Assembly (NCBI GenBank): GCA_003116995.1
Contig: BDSL01000128.1
Span: 62,001-126,000 of the forward strand
From: Yamagishiella unicocca
Taxonomy: Eukaryota > Chlorophyta > Chlorophyceae > Chlamydomonadales > Volvocaceae
DNA length: 64,000 bases
Reading direction: 5' to 3'
Shown: positions 1 to 14,677 of the stretch, in pieces
Layout: each line of letters begins with the position of its first letter
Position numbering within the stretch: the stretch's first letter is position 1
The notes under the pieces: model-generated
Database searches by the model: none
The model's input: the letters and a program-made list of their open reading frames with translations, nothing else
Told to the model about the DNA's origin: nothing
Translations under genes and position numbers: made by a program

Positions 1-2907
<2,907 letters not shown>

Positions 2908-2920
2908 TATATATATATGC
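2908..2920 (+). promoter_or_regulatory. TATA-like element of the orphan gene
   Basis: A run of alternating TA about 125 bp upstream of the proposed ATG, in a tract that becomes AT-rich and leads into an A-rich leader. Position and sequence fit a TATA box, but no transcription start can be read from sequence. Confidence 0.4.
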
Positions 2921-3045
2921 GCATTTGGCATTCGACATACTTAATATTTCGAATATACAATACAATACAATACTTATGCTCTTACTCTGAATTATTGACT
3001 GAATCGTCGAAACAAAGACAAAGACAAAAAGACAAGGCGAGAGCA

Positions 3046-5178
3046 ATGGTGAGTGAGGGCTTAATGTTTTTTCTTCTTTGCTTCTCTGCTTCAACATGAA
3101 CACTGCGGACTTACAAGATTACCTTCACTCGTGTACAGGGCGGAAGCTTATCTAATTTGACTGCTTACTGTAAGTGTATCGTGTCATGCGATGAGATGGG
3201 AATGGATGGACTAATCTCTTCCAGACTACTTTCTGGACTTACCAGCCACTCGTTTTCTGTATTGCATGCAGTCAAGGAGAATCAGATTTTTGTCTGCCTC
3301 AACAATTGCGTGTTTGGTGGTTATGGCAAGTCCGCCAAAGTCAAGAGGATCGCACTCTCTGTGCGGGGGTCCATGTCCGGGACTTCAGTCGAATACTTCG
3401 TCAACTTTGACCCCGAGAAGAAGCTGTCAGTTCGAGACGGGTTTGACAGCGGACCGAAACGGGTGTGCACCAGGATGTATGCGTGGGTAAGTTATGCATG
3501 GTACCAGAAATACCAGAAATACTATTATATTATATGTAAGTCGCTGATTTCGTTTCGTTTCCAAATCATTGCTCAGGCCAATAGGGACGGGACGTTTGGC
3601 AATTTCAGCAATGGCGAGTCGAGGTCGAGGTTTACCACGGGTCAATACCTGCGGCGGCTGACGCTGGAAGATGCCGCGAAGATGGGTATGGAGAGGAACG
3701 CTTACATGGACAGCGAGATTGCGCTGGACACGCATGGAAACAAAGATGGGGGCAAGGTGGAGGCCTTCAACCGTGCAACGCATATGTTCAAGGTTTACTT
3801 CCAGGCATCCTTTAACGGAGAATCGGACCTGGTCAGCATCATTGAGAAGTTCAACGCGACAAAATCGAAGGGCGCTGTGTTTGACTGCCCTGGCTTGTCG
3901 CCACAGATCCTGCAGCGTGCCATGGACATTGCTGGATATCTACGGACTTCGTCATACAATCCAGAGAGCAATGTAGACTTCAAGGTATGTTTGTTGGGAT
4001 GCATGTTGACGAATTGTAAACGAATTAAATATATCGATAAATATGATCGTGTACTCAATAATGTACAGGCCGAGATTATGGCCGATGAAGATGTCTACCT
4101 CTTCTTCGCATCCGACATGACATCATTCGTGCTGTCACGGTGCAACAGCAGCAGCAGCTCCAACACGCAGTCCACATCTATGGAGTCGACTGCCTGCAGG
4201 GTAAGTACATAGGCTGCAGTTTTAGGCGAATTGTGATTTGTGACTTTCCCCATAGACAATGCGTGACATTGTCCGTGACATTGTTCTGCAGAAATACACG
4301 GAGTTCCCAATCGAGAGCATCTTCGAGCCGTTGAGGCTTGGTATGACTCTTATGGAGAAGTACATTGAGCTGAAAACACTGATGGTTCGATGCAAGACGA
4401 TGACTGAAGATCAGAAGAAAACTACGAAAGAGTACGCGCAAGCAGGCATCAACACGTAAGCAGGAATGCTTGCGTTGCTTGACTCATGAACTCATGAACT
4501 CATGAACTGACTCATTTACTCAACAATGACTCATTAACTCAACCCTGTAACTCAATCTTAATTTGTAGGTTCAGGGAAGAAGAGAAGAAGCTGCCACCTG
4601 ATATGCCCCGCGTTTGGCAGACCCTGGGCACGCCAAATTACCCCTTCTTGTGCATGCAGCTGACAGCGATGCGCCTGTGGCACCAGCCGAACGGAGGAAG
4701 TCGCGTGGTGAGTTTTGTTGAATTCAATGAATACAATGAGTTATTGAGTTCCTGAACTGAGTTTACAAGAAATTATAATTATCCCGAAATCCATTGTGCA
4801 CAGGTGCCAGCCACAATGAACGTGTGCGACTACTTGCATACGTTGGAGTGGAAAAGGAGCATTGATGGCATGTTGTTCGACGTATTCCCTCCTGCCTCGG
4901 TGTTCACACCGGCCAGTATGTATCCCGCGGGCCGCGCCCTACCAAAGCACCATCACCACGACCACCGCCACCATCAGGGCGCAGCGAACGGGGCCCCGGG
5001 TGACGCCTTGCGCGGCACCGCGACAGGTGGTGGTCCTGGCAGTGCCGTGGCAGCGGGGAGCGGGGGCGGTGCGCCTCCGATCATCATGCACGGCGTGCTG
5101 GAGCACCCCGGACTGGTCGGTAGGTCGGAGCCGCTGGAGGAGGTGGTGGATTTCATGATGAGCCGTTCGGAACGTTGA
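3046..5178 (+). CDS. Unrecognised 500-aa protein, eight exons, AT-richer than neighbours
   Basis: Exons: 3046-3048, 3139-3169, 3272-3486, 3577-3984, 4069-4200, 4256-4455, 4569-4707, 4804-5178. All joins are GT-AG and keep phase, giving 500 aa. The first coding exon is only the ATG, directly followed by GTGAGT. I do not recognise the family. Visible features are a Ser run (about residue 255), a charged helical stretch around 300-340 (TMTEDQKKTTKEYAQ), and a C-terminal tail with a His-rich patch (HHHHDHRHH) followed by Gly/Ala. There is no obvious signal peptide or membrane helix. Exons 3-7 and their introns are much less GC-biased than other genes here, while the last 250 bp are as GC-rich as the rest. 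It sits between two 1.26-kb direct repeats. It could be a lineage-specific or transferred gene. Exon structure is well supported; function is unknown. Confidence 0.8.
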
Positions 5179-5550
5179 ATGGAGGGGGATCGATGTGGGT
5201 GCTGGCGGCGGGAGGCTCGGCCAGTTGGGCCACTTGGAATCTTGGATGGGGGGAACAAAGTGCCAGCTGCTGGAACCTGTTCGATGGGATGGCCAGTCAG
5301 TCCCTTGGCGCATACGCACGGCGTCTGACTCCGTCGGCGAGGGCGGGTGCCAGGTCTAGGTTGGCTGGCCGTTGGAAGCCCAGCTGGTGAAGGGCGTTGC
5401 GGCAGTTGGAAGCAATGCGTGCGGGCTTGAAGTTGGCCCCAGTAGTCAGGCTGGAGCGGTAGTAGTTTGGCCGTGCTTAGCTAACATTTCGTCGTAGTGC
5501 TGGACACTCCATCGACATTGTGATAATATGCCAACTGCATCACACAGCTT
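5179..5550. other. 3' flank of the orphan gene
   Basis: No exon visible. It runs from the orphan gene's stop to the right-hand copy of the duplicated block. I see no TGTAA signal on the plus strand in this short stretch. Confidence 0.5.
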
Positions 5551-5555
5551 TTACA
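5551..5555 (-). promoter_or_regulatory. Candidate TGTAA polyadenylation signal of the RAP gene
   Basis: TTACA on the plus strand (TGTAA on the minus strand), about 620 bp past the RAP gene stop and immediately outside the left edge of the duplicated block. TGTAA is the usual signal in Chlamydomonas-type genes. Confidence 0.4.
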
Positions 5556-6812
5556 CGAGGGTTTGTACGGCAGGGTCTGCCCGCGTCGAGGGCGGTTGCA
5601 AACCTCCAACCGACTGGCCGTGGGGTGCCGTCCAAGCCACGCTTCCAGTCGTCCGAACGGGAAAGCGAAAACGTCAGTCCTGCGGTGTCCCCTTATCCGC
5701 GCCAGACAGCAGCGCCTCAAAACCCGCTGCTCGACACCTTTTGACACTGCACACTCACTCGTTGCCATGCAACCAGCCTGCTCACGCGCCTGCTCCGAAT
5801 CCCATGCACCTGCTCTGAAACCCCCTCGAAGCAGCTCTACCCTAATCCTACCGCCGCTAATACGGACGCGCTTGCCTGCCAGCCATACGGTACCTGGTAG
5901 GTACGCAGTAGCTGCCGTCCGCACGCAGCGACCCAGCGACCCAAGCCCGCTGCAGGGGACCCAGGCTCGCCGCATCGGGCATCTCACGTGGCCACACCGT
6001 TGCATCCTACCAACCACCAACCACTCCTGCACGCCACAACGCAGCCAGCCCATCGCCGCCGCCGCCTACGCATCAAATGGAAAGACCGACGCCGCCGGAC
6101 ACGACTCCGGAGGTCGGACGCCCTATCCTCTCAGGTCTCAGCTGCACCCAACACTCATTGCTGCTGCCTCCTTATTCAGCCGGCCGCTGCGCTGCCGCCA
6201 CCGGTGGCGCTGCTGCCGCCAAGGCGCGGGGCGCCCGCCGCCTGCATCGCCGGCGCCGCCGCGCTGACGCCGCTGGCGCCGCCGGTGCGCCTGTCTATCT
6301 TGGCCTGCAGGTAGACCATCTTGGTCCACACGTCCTGGTGACCAATGCGGTCCCACTCGTAGCAGGGAATCGGCACCACCAGGTAGCCACGAGCCTGGTG
6401 TGGAGGTGCGGGGTTGCCAGGGGGTAGCGATCAGACCCGGTTACATGACAGCAGGAAACGGAGAGCGGAAGCTAACTGGCGAGTGGTTGCGGGGTTGCGT
6501 TAGTGGGGGGGAGCCAAGGCCGGGTATTCGGGTTAAGAGGAGGTTCGGGGCGGAGGCCGTGACGGGGACGTGCACCAAGAAGAACGGCGCTTAAGCGTTG
6601 CGAGCTCAGCACCGGCGACGTCAGATTCACGTGACCTTACAACCTCTGTACCCTGCCCAGGTAGCCTTGCGGCCCCGACCCCGACCCCACCCACCTGCAG
6701 CAGCCTGTACTTGAGCACCGCCTCGCCCATGATCCGCGGGCTGTTGGCGGCGCTGTTGTGGCGGCCAACCAGCTCGAGGGCTAGCAGCCGAGGCGGCTGG
6801 CTGGCCCCAGCG
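5556..6812. repeat. Right-hand copy of the 1.26-kb direct repeat
   Basis: Same orientation as 1-1265 and nearly identical. This copy holds the intact last exon and part of the penultimate exon of the RAP gene plus its 3' flank. Homology ends in the middle of the penultimate coding exon, so the duplication breakpoint is inside a coding sequence. Confidence 0.93.
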
Positions 6813-9800
6813 GCGTCGGCAACCCCGGGAGCCGATGCTGATGCCGATGCCGGCGGCGGCGCGGCCGCCAGCGCGACCGCCACATCCACCACCGCACATC
6901 CGTCCGGCGTGGCGACGTTGGCCGCGACCGTGAAGCCCATCTTGCGCAGCACCGAAACCAGGTCGGCTTGGTAGCTACGGACACGCGGGTTGGGGGGCCG
7001 AGGGGGCCGAGGGGTTTGGTTTGTTGATACGGCGCCCAGTGCCGTCAGAGCCGGCCGTTGGGCGTCGTGGGCGTACTACTTAACACTGTCAAAACATTTG
7101 TTGTTGGAGATCGATGACACAACAGCCTGGTACTTGATGGACGATACCGGTAACCAAGACCGGAGCGCGCGGTTCGACTTTGCGCGGTGGCGTGACCACA
7201 CGCAGACTGCACACTACGGCCTCCCCCTCCTCCTTCTCCCCGCTCCCCCCCTCCGGCTCCCCCAGCGCCAGGCCGCACTGCGCCCCTTCCCTCCTCGCCC
7301 CCCTGGTCACCGGTTGGGTGCGTGCGCCACCCGCTCCGCCAGCCGCGACCGCCACGCCGCCACCAGCCGCGACCGGGTCTCCGGCGCCAGCGCGCTGTTG
7401 AGCGGCGACTCCGCCCGGTCCGCCTGTGCCGCCAGCAGGCAGGCGGCCACCTGTACGGCGAACAGGGAGCTGCCGGGTCAGTGGCGGGGAGCCTAACGTA
7501 GTGGCGTTCGGGCAACCCACCCGACCCGACCCGACCGGACCCTCCCCTCCAGGCCCACCTAAACCCCACACAGGGCCCACCTAAACCCCACACAGGGCCC
7601 ACCTAAACCCCACACAGGGCCCACCTAAACCCCACACAGGGCCCACCTAAACCCCACACAGGGCCCACCTAAACCCCACACAGGGCCCACGCGACTTCAC
7701 GGTGTAGCCTCCTCTGGACATGGAACCCATCCGCCACCAGCACCCCGTGTAATCGCACCTGCAGCGCCTGCCTGCTGAACGCCTGCTCCTCGGCCTCCCT
7801 CCAAGCACCCCCGCCACCGCCACCGCCGCCATTGCCGTTGCCATTGCCGTCGTCGCCCGCAGTCCCCGCCTCGTCGACGAGACCTCCCTGGAGCCGCGCC
7901 GCCAGCTGCGCTGACAGTCGCTGCGCGAAGGAGCCGTTGTGGTGGCGAAACACCGACAGCGCCCACAGCAGCCCCGTAACGGCGTGCATGGGCGGCGGCG
8001 GCGGAGCCGCTGCCGCTGCCGCCTCAGCTGGCGACGTGGCGGCAGGTGCGCTGTCGCCGGCGGGCGCGGTGTACCGCAGCCAGCTGCGCTCCGCCGCCGC
8101 CAGCACCTGCGGCCCCGGGTGCCTGTTCATCTTCGCACAAGACCACAGCGCCTTGAAGACGTCCGCGGGCGACCAGGGCTCCGAAGCCAGCTGGCTGACA
8201 CTCATCAGGCCACCCAGCTGCTGCTCGTGGAGCTGGTTGACCGCGGCGGCGGCGGCGGCCGTCGCGGCGGCGGGATCGAAGGCCGCGGCCGCGGCGGCGG
8301 CGGCGGCGTCCGCGGTGGTGGTGGTGGCGGCGGCGGCGTCCGCAGCCGAGTCGACTGGGTGAGCTGGCTTTAAGGGACGGAGGAGCAGCCCGCCGCTGCT
8401 GGGGGGGCTGCCGCTGCCGCTGCCGCTGCTAGCGGCGGCGGCGGCGGTGGGGCTGCCAGCGGTAGAGCTGGCGTGCACTGGGGAGCTGTTCCGCTGTTCG
8501 TTGCCTGCTGCCGCCGCATCCTCGCTGGCCGCATGCGCCTCACCTGGCGTCGTGGCCTCTGCTGGGGGGTGCACGGAGTGGGCATCGGCTACTGCCTGCG
8601 CACGGGCTGCGGAGTGCGTCGGCTCGGACCCCAGGGCCGGGGCCGGGGGCGGGGTTGCGGGTGCGGGTGCGGTGTGCGCCGGCGGCGCTACGGCAACCGG
8701 TGCTGCCTCAGTTTGAGGCGGCGGTGGTGCGGGGCTCGAGGCGGCACCCAGCAGCAGCCCCGCGCGACCTGACTCCAGAAGCGACAGTTCCGCCGCGAGG
8801 GAGCGCTGGTGGGGCAGGCCCAGCAGCGCCGCCTGGTGGGCGGGCAGATGGGAGGGGGAGGGGGGAGTGGGAGATTGGGGCTTGCTTTGGGGGGCTGCGA
8901 AGTGCGGCCATCACGAGGAGCTCGCCACCCATCCCGATGTTCTCATATCGCAAGCCCAGCCATCCTCTCAGGCGGCCCTACGCAGACACACCGACCAGAG
9001 CCCCCTCCCCCTCTACCCCATACACACTGAAGCAACACGGAAACACTGAAGCAAACAGAGGCAAACCCCCAGTTACCGAGCCCCCAGCGTCCTGCCCCCA
9101 CCCACCTGCAGGTCATCCAGCACCTCCGGCGTGTCGTGCCGCAGCGACGCCAGCGCCCACAACAGCGTCGTCAGCTCCGGAACCCGCCGCCGCCGCTCCA
9201 CCGGCAGCCGCGCCGCCACCCCCACCAGCGCCGCCTCCACTGCGGAGCACTGCCAGCGCAGCCGCGCCAGCGCCGTCAACAGCCTCATCGCGTCATCCAG
9301 GCTGATCTCGACTGCAGCAGCAGCAGCAGCTGGCGCGATGGCTGGCGAAGCGGCCGCTGGCGGCACCGCTGGTGCGGATGGGGGACTTAGGGGCGGGGTC
9401 AGGGACGGGAGCGATGCAGTGGCCGGTGATGCGGGAGCGGAGGGTGCGGTGGGGCCGGCGGCTGCGACTCCAGGGATGGCGGCGGGTGGTGCCAGCGGCT
9501 CGACGGCAGGCGGTGCCGGCGGCGGCGGCGGCGGCGCGCACAGCTGTGTGAGGCGCGCCAGAGCCGTTCGGCGCAACAGGTCAACGCGCTGCACGTCCGG
9601 CGCTCGTAGCCGTGGTCCCTCCCTTGCCGCCGCCGCCGCCAGCCCGTTTCCCGCCACCCTCTCAGACGCCTGCTCGTCCTCCTGCCCCTCCGCCTGCCTT
9701 TCGCTCGTCCCTTCCCGCTCGTCCAGCTCGTCCGCCTGACGGCCGCGGCCCTCCGCCGCCCGCGACGCCGGCGGCGGCGCCGCCGTCAGGTGCTGCCGCC

Positions 9801-12800
9801 ACGCCGCCAGCGCCTCCAGGATGAGACCCGCCTCCGTCAGGTCGGCGCCGCGCAGGGCCAGGCCCACCCGCCGCAGCAACCCACGGGCCGCCCAGTGCGC
9901 GGGGTAGTGCCCCAGCGCCGCCATGCCGTTGAGCAGGCCGGCCAGGTGGCCGGGGCTCAGCAACGCCTGGCACCGCTCCGAAGCCAGCTCCAGAGAGACC
10001 AGCAGGTCCCGGTCACGAAGGCCAAAGGTGGCGAGCACTCTAGCGGCAGACCAGAGCATCCGGGAACGCCGCTCCGCGCCCGGCGCGTCCGGCGGGCAGG
10101 CACGCAGGCGGTCCAGACGGGGCAGCAGGCTTGTGGCGTAGCTGGCCAGCAGGCGGGCGGGGCTGTACCCGGCGCTGGCGCAGGCGGAGAAGTAGCGGAG
10201 GAGGTGGTGGTCGGGGATGCCGACCCGAGGGTCGGCCGCCGCAAGAGCGTCCAGGAGCCGTTCCTCGAAGGCGGCCAGTGCGTCGGCGCCGAGTGCGGCC
10301 GCGACCCCGGCGTCGGCGTCGGCGGCCTCCAAGTCGCCAGGGGGCGTCGTTGGAGGGCCGCCGCTGGCGGTGAGGGAGCCGCCGCCGCCGCCGCCGCCGC
10401 TGGCATCAGCAGTTACCGGCGGGGGCGGCGGCGCGGTGAGCCGCTGCAGCGCCCACGCAGCCGTGCACAGCGCGGGGCCATCGAACGACGCGCGCGTCGC
10501 CACCACATGCTGCACGACGGCGGCGGCGTCAGCGCCGCTGCCCATCCGGCCTTTCCAGGTCGCCAGCGCAAACAGCGTGGTGGCCAGCTCCTGCGCCTTG
10601 AGGTTTCGGAGCTGCGAGACACAGGCCGCGGCCGCCATCGTGATGAACGCCCGCGGCGGCTTGACGCCTGTCGTCGGCAAAAAAGGGGTGACGCAGGCTT
10701 ACGACGCCGCCCCTTGGGTGGGTTACCCGGGCAGCGCGCGGTGGCGCTAGGGCGTGGTGGGGATTGAGCCAGGGAGGATATGCCGGCCTCGACTACCATC
10801 CCAGCCTCAGCCGTCCCCGCCCCTCCCGCTTCCCTCCCAGCCGCTGCCCCCCAGCCTTCAGCCCGCCCCCCGGCACTTACCCATCTTCGCCAGGCCCCAG
10901 CACAGGTTCGCCAGGCTCTGCGGCGGCGCCGCCGTCAGCTTGCCGGCCCCCTGGCAGCACGACAGCGCCCAGCGCACCAGCCGCTCGCCCACGACGCCCA
11001 GGCGCGCCGCGGCCCACACCGCCTGCGCCGCGACGCGCACCGGCACCTGGGAGGCTGGCACCTGCAGCAGCTGCTGCAGGAGCGGCCGCAGCACCGCAGC
11101 GCCGCGATAGCGCATCGCCACGCAAACCCACAGCAGCGTCGCCAGGTCGGCTGCGGACAGCTGCGCCGCCGCGCCGCCCGCCTCCGAGGCCCGCAGCAGC
11201 GCGCCCACGCCCAGCTTCACCATAGACGACGCCAGCGGGCCCCTATAGCCCAGGCACGCCAGCAGCACCAGCGACTCCCTAAGCTCGCCAGCCGCCCAGG
11301 CGCGAGGACCCTCGTCCCGTTGCCCTCCTTGCCCCGAGGTGCCGGCGGCGCCGGCGGCGGGGGCCGGGAAGGAGCGGAGGGCGCTGCCCTGGTCGGCGAC
11401 TGGGGCTCCCGCCACGCCCGGGCGGGCCTGCAGCCCGCGCAGCAGCGGCAGTAGCAGGTCTCGGAGCAGCACGGCGGGGCGCCAGCGCAGCGCCACGCAG
11501 CCGCGCAGCACCTCCAGGGCAGTGGGGGGGCCCATGGACGCCGCCAGCACGCGCAGGCGCTCGTGCAACGCCCACAGCAGCGGCGGGTATCCGGGGCGCA
11601 CGCCGGCGCGGTCGGCGCGGGCGATGAGGTGAAGCAGGCTGGTCGCGGCGGCGGCGTCCAGCCGGCGGACAGAGGGCGCCAGCGCACGGCAGGCCACGAG
11701 GCCGGCGGCGCGGAACAAGGCGGCGCGGTCCGACGGCAACGCCGCCGGTGCGGCGGCGGTGGTGGAGTTTGAGGTCGACGGCGCCGCCGCCGCGGCGTCT
11801 TCCGCCGCGGCCGTCACCGCCGCCAAGACCGCCGTCGCCTGCTCGTACGTCAGCTGTGGCGCGGCGCTGGTCGCCGGCCGGCGGTTCCGGGCCCCGGGCG
11901 CGTCGTCCGCGGCAGCGCTGGCGCTGGCGCTGGCCCTAGCGGCCTTGGCCTCCGCCTCCGCCGCTGCTAGCCGTTGGAGGAGGACATCAAGCAGAGCCGG
12001 GGGCATCCCTGGAGCCCCACTCGCCTGCGATACCCCCGGCGAAGGCGAAGGCGACGACGACGGCATGCTGTCAAGGCCTTCAGGAAACCCGTCAGCGGCT
12101 CCCGGCACGAATGGCGCCGCCGCCGCTAGCGCTGCCGTCGCTGCGATGAGCGCAGCAACCGCGTCGGCGCTGGCGTCCTGCAGTGACGCCTCCTGCACCG
12201 CCGCCAGCAGCGACGCAACGGAGGCTGCTAGGGCTGCAGCGGCGCTGTCTGACGTAGCAGCGCTACTGCCTGACCGCTGCAGCCGAACCGCCGCCGCCGC
12301 CAGCCGACATAGCTCATCCGCCGTACAGTCCTGCCGCCGCCGCCGCGCCGCCAGCATCGCCGCGGAGTCCAGCAGCTGCCGCGCAACGCACGCCGCCTCG
12401 CTTCCTTGCCCCGTGGCGGCGAGGCAGTCCATGCTGAGCGCCAGGGCGGCGGCCCCCAGGCCCGGAGCCGAAGCTCCCAACGCGTCCAGTAGTCCCGAGT
12501 GGGGCTGCCGTGCCGCTTCACGCCGACCCTCCGCCGCCGCTGCCCCGCCCTGCTGCTCCTGCATGCGGCTCAGCAACGCCCGCAGGAACGCCGTGTGCTG
12601 GGCGCTATCCAGGTACGGCACCAGGCGTGACGTCACCAGTGCGCGGACTTCCGCCGCCGTCAGCGGGATGCCGCCACCGCCGCCGGCACCGCTGCCCAGG
12701 CAGGCCTGAGCGACCAGCTGCGCCGCCAAATCGGCGGCAGCTCCGGTCTGTGCCCCGGCAGAGGCTGCGGAAGACGTGGAGGCCACGGCGGCCAGGGTCG

Positions 12801-14677
12801 CAGCAGCCTGCGACGTCACGGTTAAGAGGGGGGTTTAAAGAGAATCCGCAGTTATAGGGGGCCATCATGGGCTGCGTAGGTGTGGTCGCGACCCAGATCC
12901 CGACGCGACGCCAGAAAGGAAAGGTCCTCCCTGAACAGATATCGAGAGGAGCTCTGGCTGGGACGCGCGGACCAACTCCAGGGAGGCGAGGCACCCACCG
13001 ACTCCTCCGAAACCCACTACCCTCCCCCCCGCGGGCACACGACTCACCCTCGCGAGGTCCACCGGCACCTCCAAGTCGTACCGTGCGGCCGCGGAAACAA
13101 TGCCGTACAGCGCATCGACGCTGGCGCCCGACGCCGACGCCGTTGCTGACGCCCTCCGGAGGAGCGCCCTGACGGCGGCTCGCGCGCCCTCCATCGCCTC
13201 CTCCGCCTCCTCCGCCTCGGACCCCGAGGCCCCCGCCCCCCAGACGGCTGCTGCCCCTCCCGCCGCGCGCCAAGACAACCATGGGTGCAGCAGCGCCAGC
13301 GCCTCCGCCAGCATAGCCGCGTCCGCGTCCGTGTCCGCCTCCACAGCACTGAGGCCGCCGCCGCCGTCAACCGGCCCCTGTGCCCTGTCTGTGAGGGCGG
13401 CAGCGACGGCGGCGGCTGCGGGCGCCAGGGCTTCGCTACTCGTGGGCGGCTGCCAAGCCGCCAGCAACTGAGCCACCGACAGCAGCTCGCCGGCCGTCAG
13501 GTCTGGCGCCTGGTACTCAACCTGAGTCGCGTCGATTAGGGTGCGAGTGTGAGGGATTGGCTCGAGCGGGGCGAGGCGAGGCCGATCTGGGTTGTGCAGT
13601 GGATTTCCGATTTGGGTCGTCGTGCTGTGCAGCACGTGAGTAGGAGGCTCGCCGTGCAGGCTGCCGTGCGCTGGCGCTCGAGGGCTCGAGGCAGCTGTGA
13701 GGCACCCGTGGTAGCGCGCGCAACCGGAGCCCTGCTGGCCCTTGTGGGGACACGAGACGCACGCTCATGCGGCCAGATGCAAAAGGCAGTTCCCAGTTCG
13801 CAGTTCGCAGTTCGCAGTTCGCAGTTCGCAGTTCCCAGATCAACATGACCATTCCCTGTCGCACCCAGGGCGACCCGGCGCATCAGTAAAGCAGGTATCC
13901 CCAGCCACGGGGCCACGGGGCGCACATTGGCCCCCTGACAACGCGGCGCGGCTGACAATGGGCCATCCCCACCAGCCCGTGCCCAGTCTTTCGGTTCCTT
14001 CAGCTAGGCCGTCGGTCTCACTAATCTCGAATGCCGCATACGCGTTGTTAAGCCACTCCTTGGCCAGGCAATGCAGTGAATGGCCGTGACCAGGCAATGC
14101 AGCGAATGGCCGTGACCAGGCAATGCAGCGAATGGCCCTGCCCGGGGTTTCGTCCCTGACCCCAGGTGCAGTGCTCACCAATCCTAGCAGCAACTCGTGC
14201 AGGTTACCCCCGGGCAGTAGTCGCTGGAGCATGTCGCTGCGTAAGACTGCTGCTGCCACCGCGGGCAGGCCCGCCGCGACCAGGCAGTTCTCTAGGTCAG
14301 GCCGGCCCTCCAGCAGGGTCAGCAGGACCGGCAGACGCTGAAGCGGGATGTCTTCGGGAGACAGCAGGGCTTCCAGGAGAACCTGCGGGCCCGTATGCGT
14401 CCGTGCCGGGGGAATGAGAGGCCAGAAGGTAAGAGTCAAAGGGCGGCTTGCTGGCAGGCTTGGTGTCCGGCAGGGGGGCCAACAAGCAAGGATGGACTCG
14501 CAGCCACCCAATCACCCACCTCCGTGCGCTGCTGCTTAGCTCCCTGCAGCCAATCGGATCGGCTGGGTGCAGGCTCGCTGGGACTCCAGGACACCAACGC
14601 ATCATCGGACGCCGGTGAAGCTTTGCGACGGGCACGCTGCGAGTCGATGGGGGGAGAGCCGAGAATGTATCTATCAA
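6176..14677 (-). CDS. Giant OPR/FASTK-like protein with C-terminal RAP domain
   Basis: Exons in transcript order: 14516-14677 (start exon, tentative), 14179-14382, 13048-13521, 10881-12807, 9106-10667, 7759-8832, 7311-7450, 6695-6974, 6176-6394. All joins after exon 1 keep phase; total about 2013 aa. Helical repeats of octotricopeptide/FAST-kinase type recur, such as SLANLCWGLAKMG, LATTLFALATWKG and HLAGLLNGMAALGHYP. They are separated by long Ala/Gly/Pro spacers. The C-terminus is a clear RAP domain: LALELVGRHN, then LKYRLLQ spliced to ARGYLVVPIPCYEW. Proteins of this class bind organellar transcripts and control their stability, processing or translation. The tentative first exon is rich in Arg, Ser and Ala and acid-poor, as expected of a chloroplast or mitochondrial transit peptide. 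The RNA target cannot be inferred. The donor of exon 1 (GTGATT) is weak, so the true start may differ. Confidence 0.85.
7554..7690. repeat. 22-bp minisatellite in an RAP-gene intron
   Basis: About six near-perfect copies of a 22-bp unit (CCCACCTAAACCCCACACAG plus GG), wholly inside the intron 7451-7758. The unit contains CCTAAACCCC, which loosely resembles plant-type telomere sequence. Confidence 0.92.
13793..13838. repeat. 7-bp tandem repeat in an intron
   Basis: About six copies of GCAGTTC in the RAP-gene intron 13522-14178. Confidence 0.9.
14065..14142. repeat. 26-bp tandem repeat, three copies
   Basis: Unit beginning CAGGCAATGCAGCGAATGGC in the same intron as the 7-bp array, about 35 bp from the exon that starts at 14179. 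Confidence 0.9.

Noticed and set aside
3046..5178. Interpretation of the AT-rich gene as organellar DNA or an intact viral insert
   Set aside because: It has seven spliceosomal introns with normal GT-AG sites and a GC-rich host-like tail, and no viral hallmark protein is next to it.
6138..6379. Alternative frames over the last RAP exon
   Set aside because: The frame ending at 6176 alone continues the RAP motif across the splice junction; the others are shadows.
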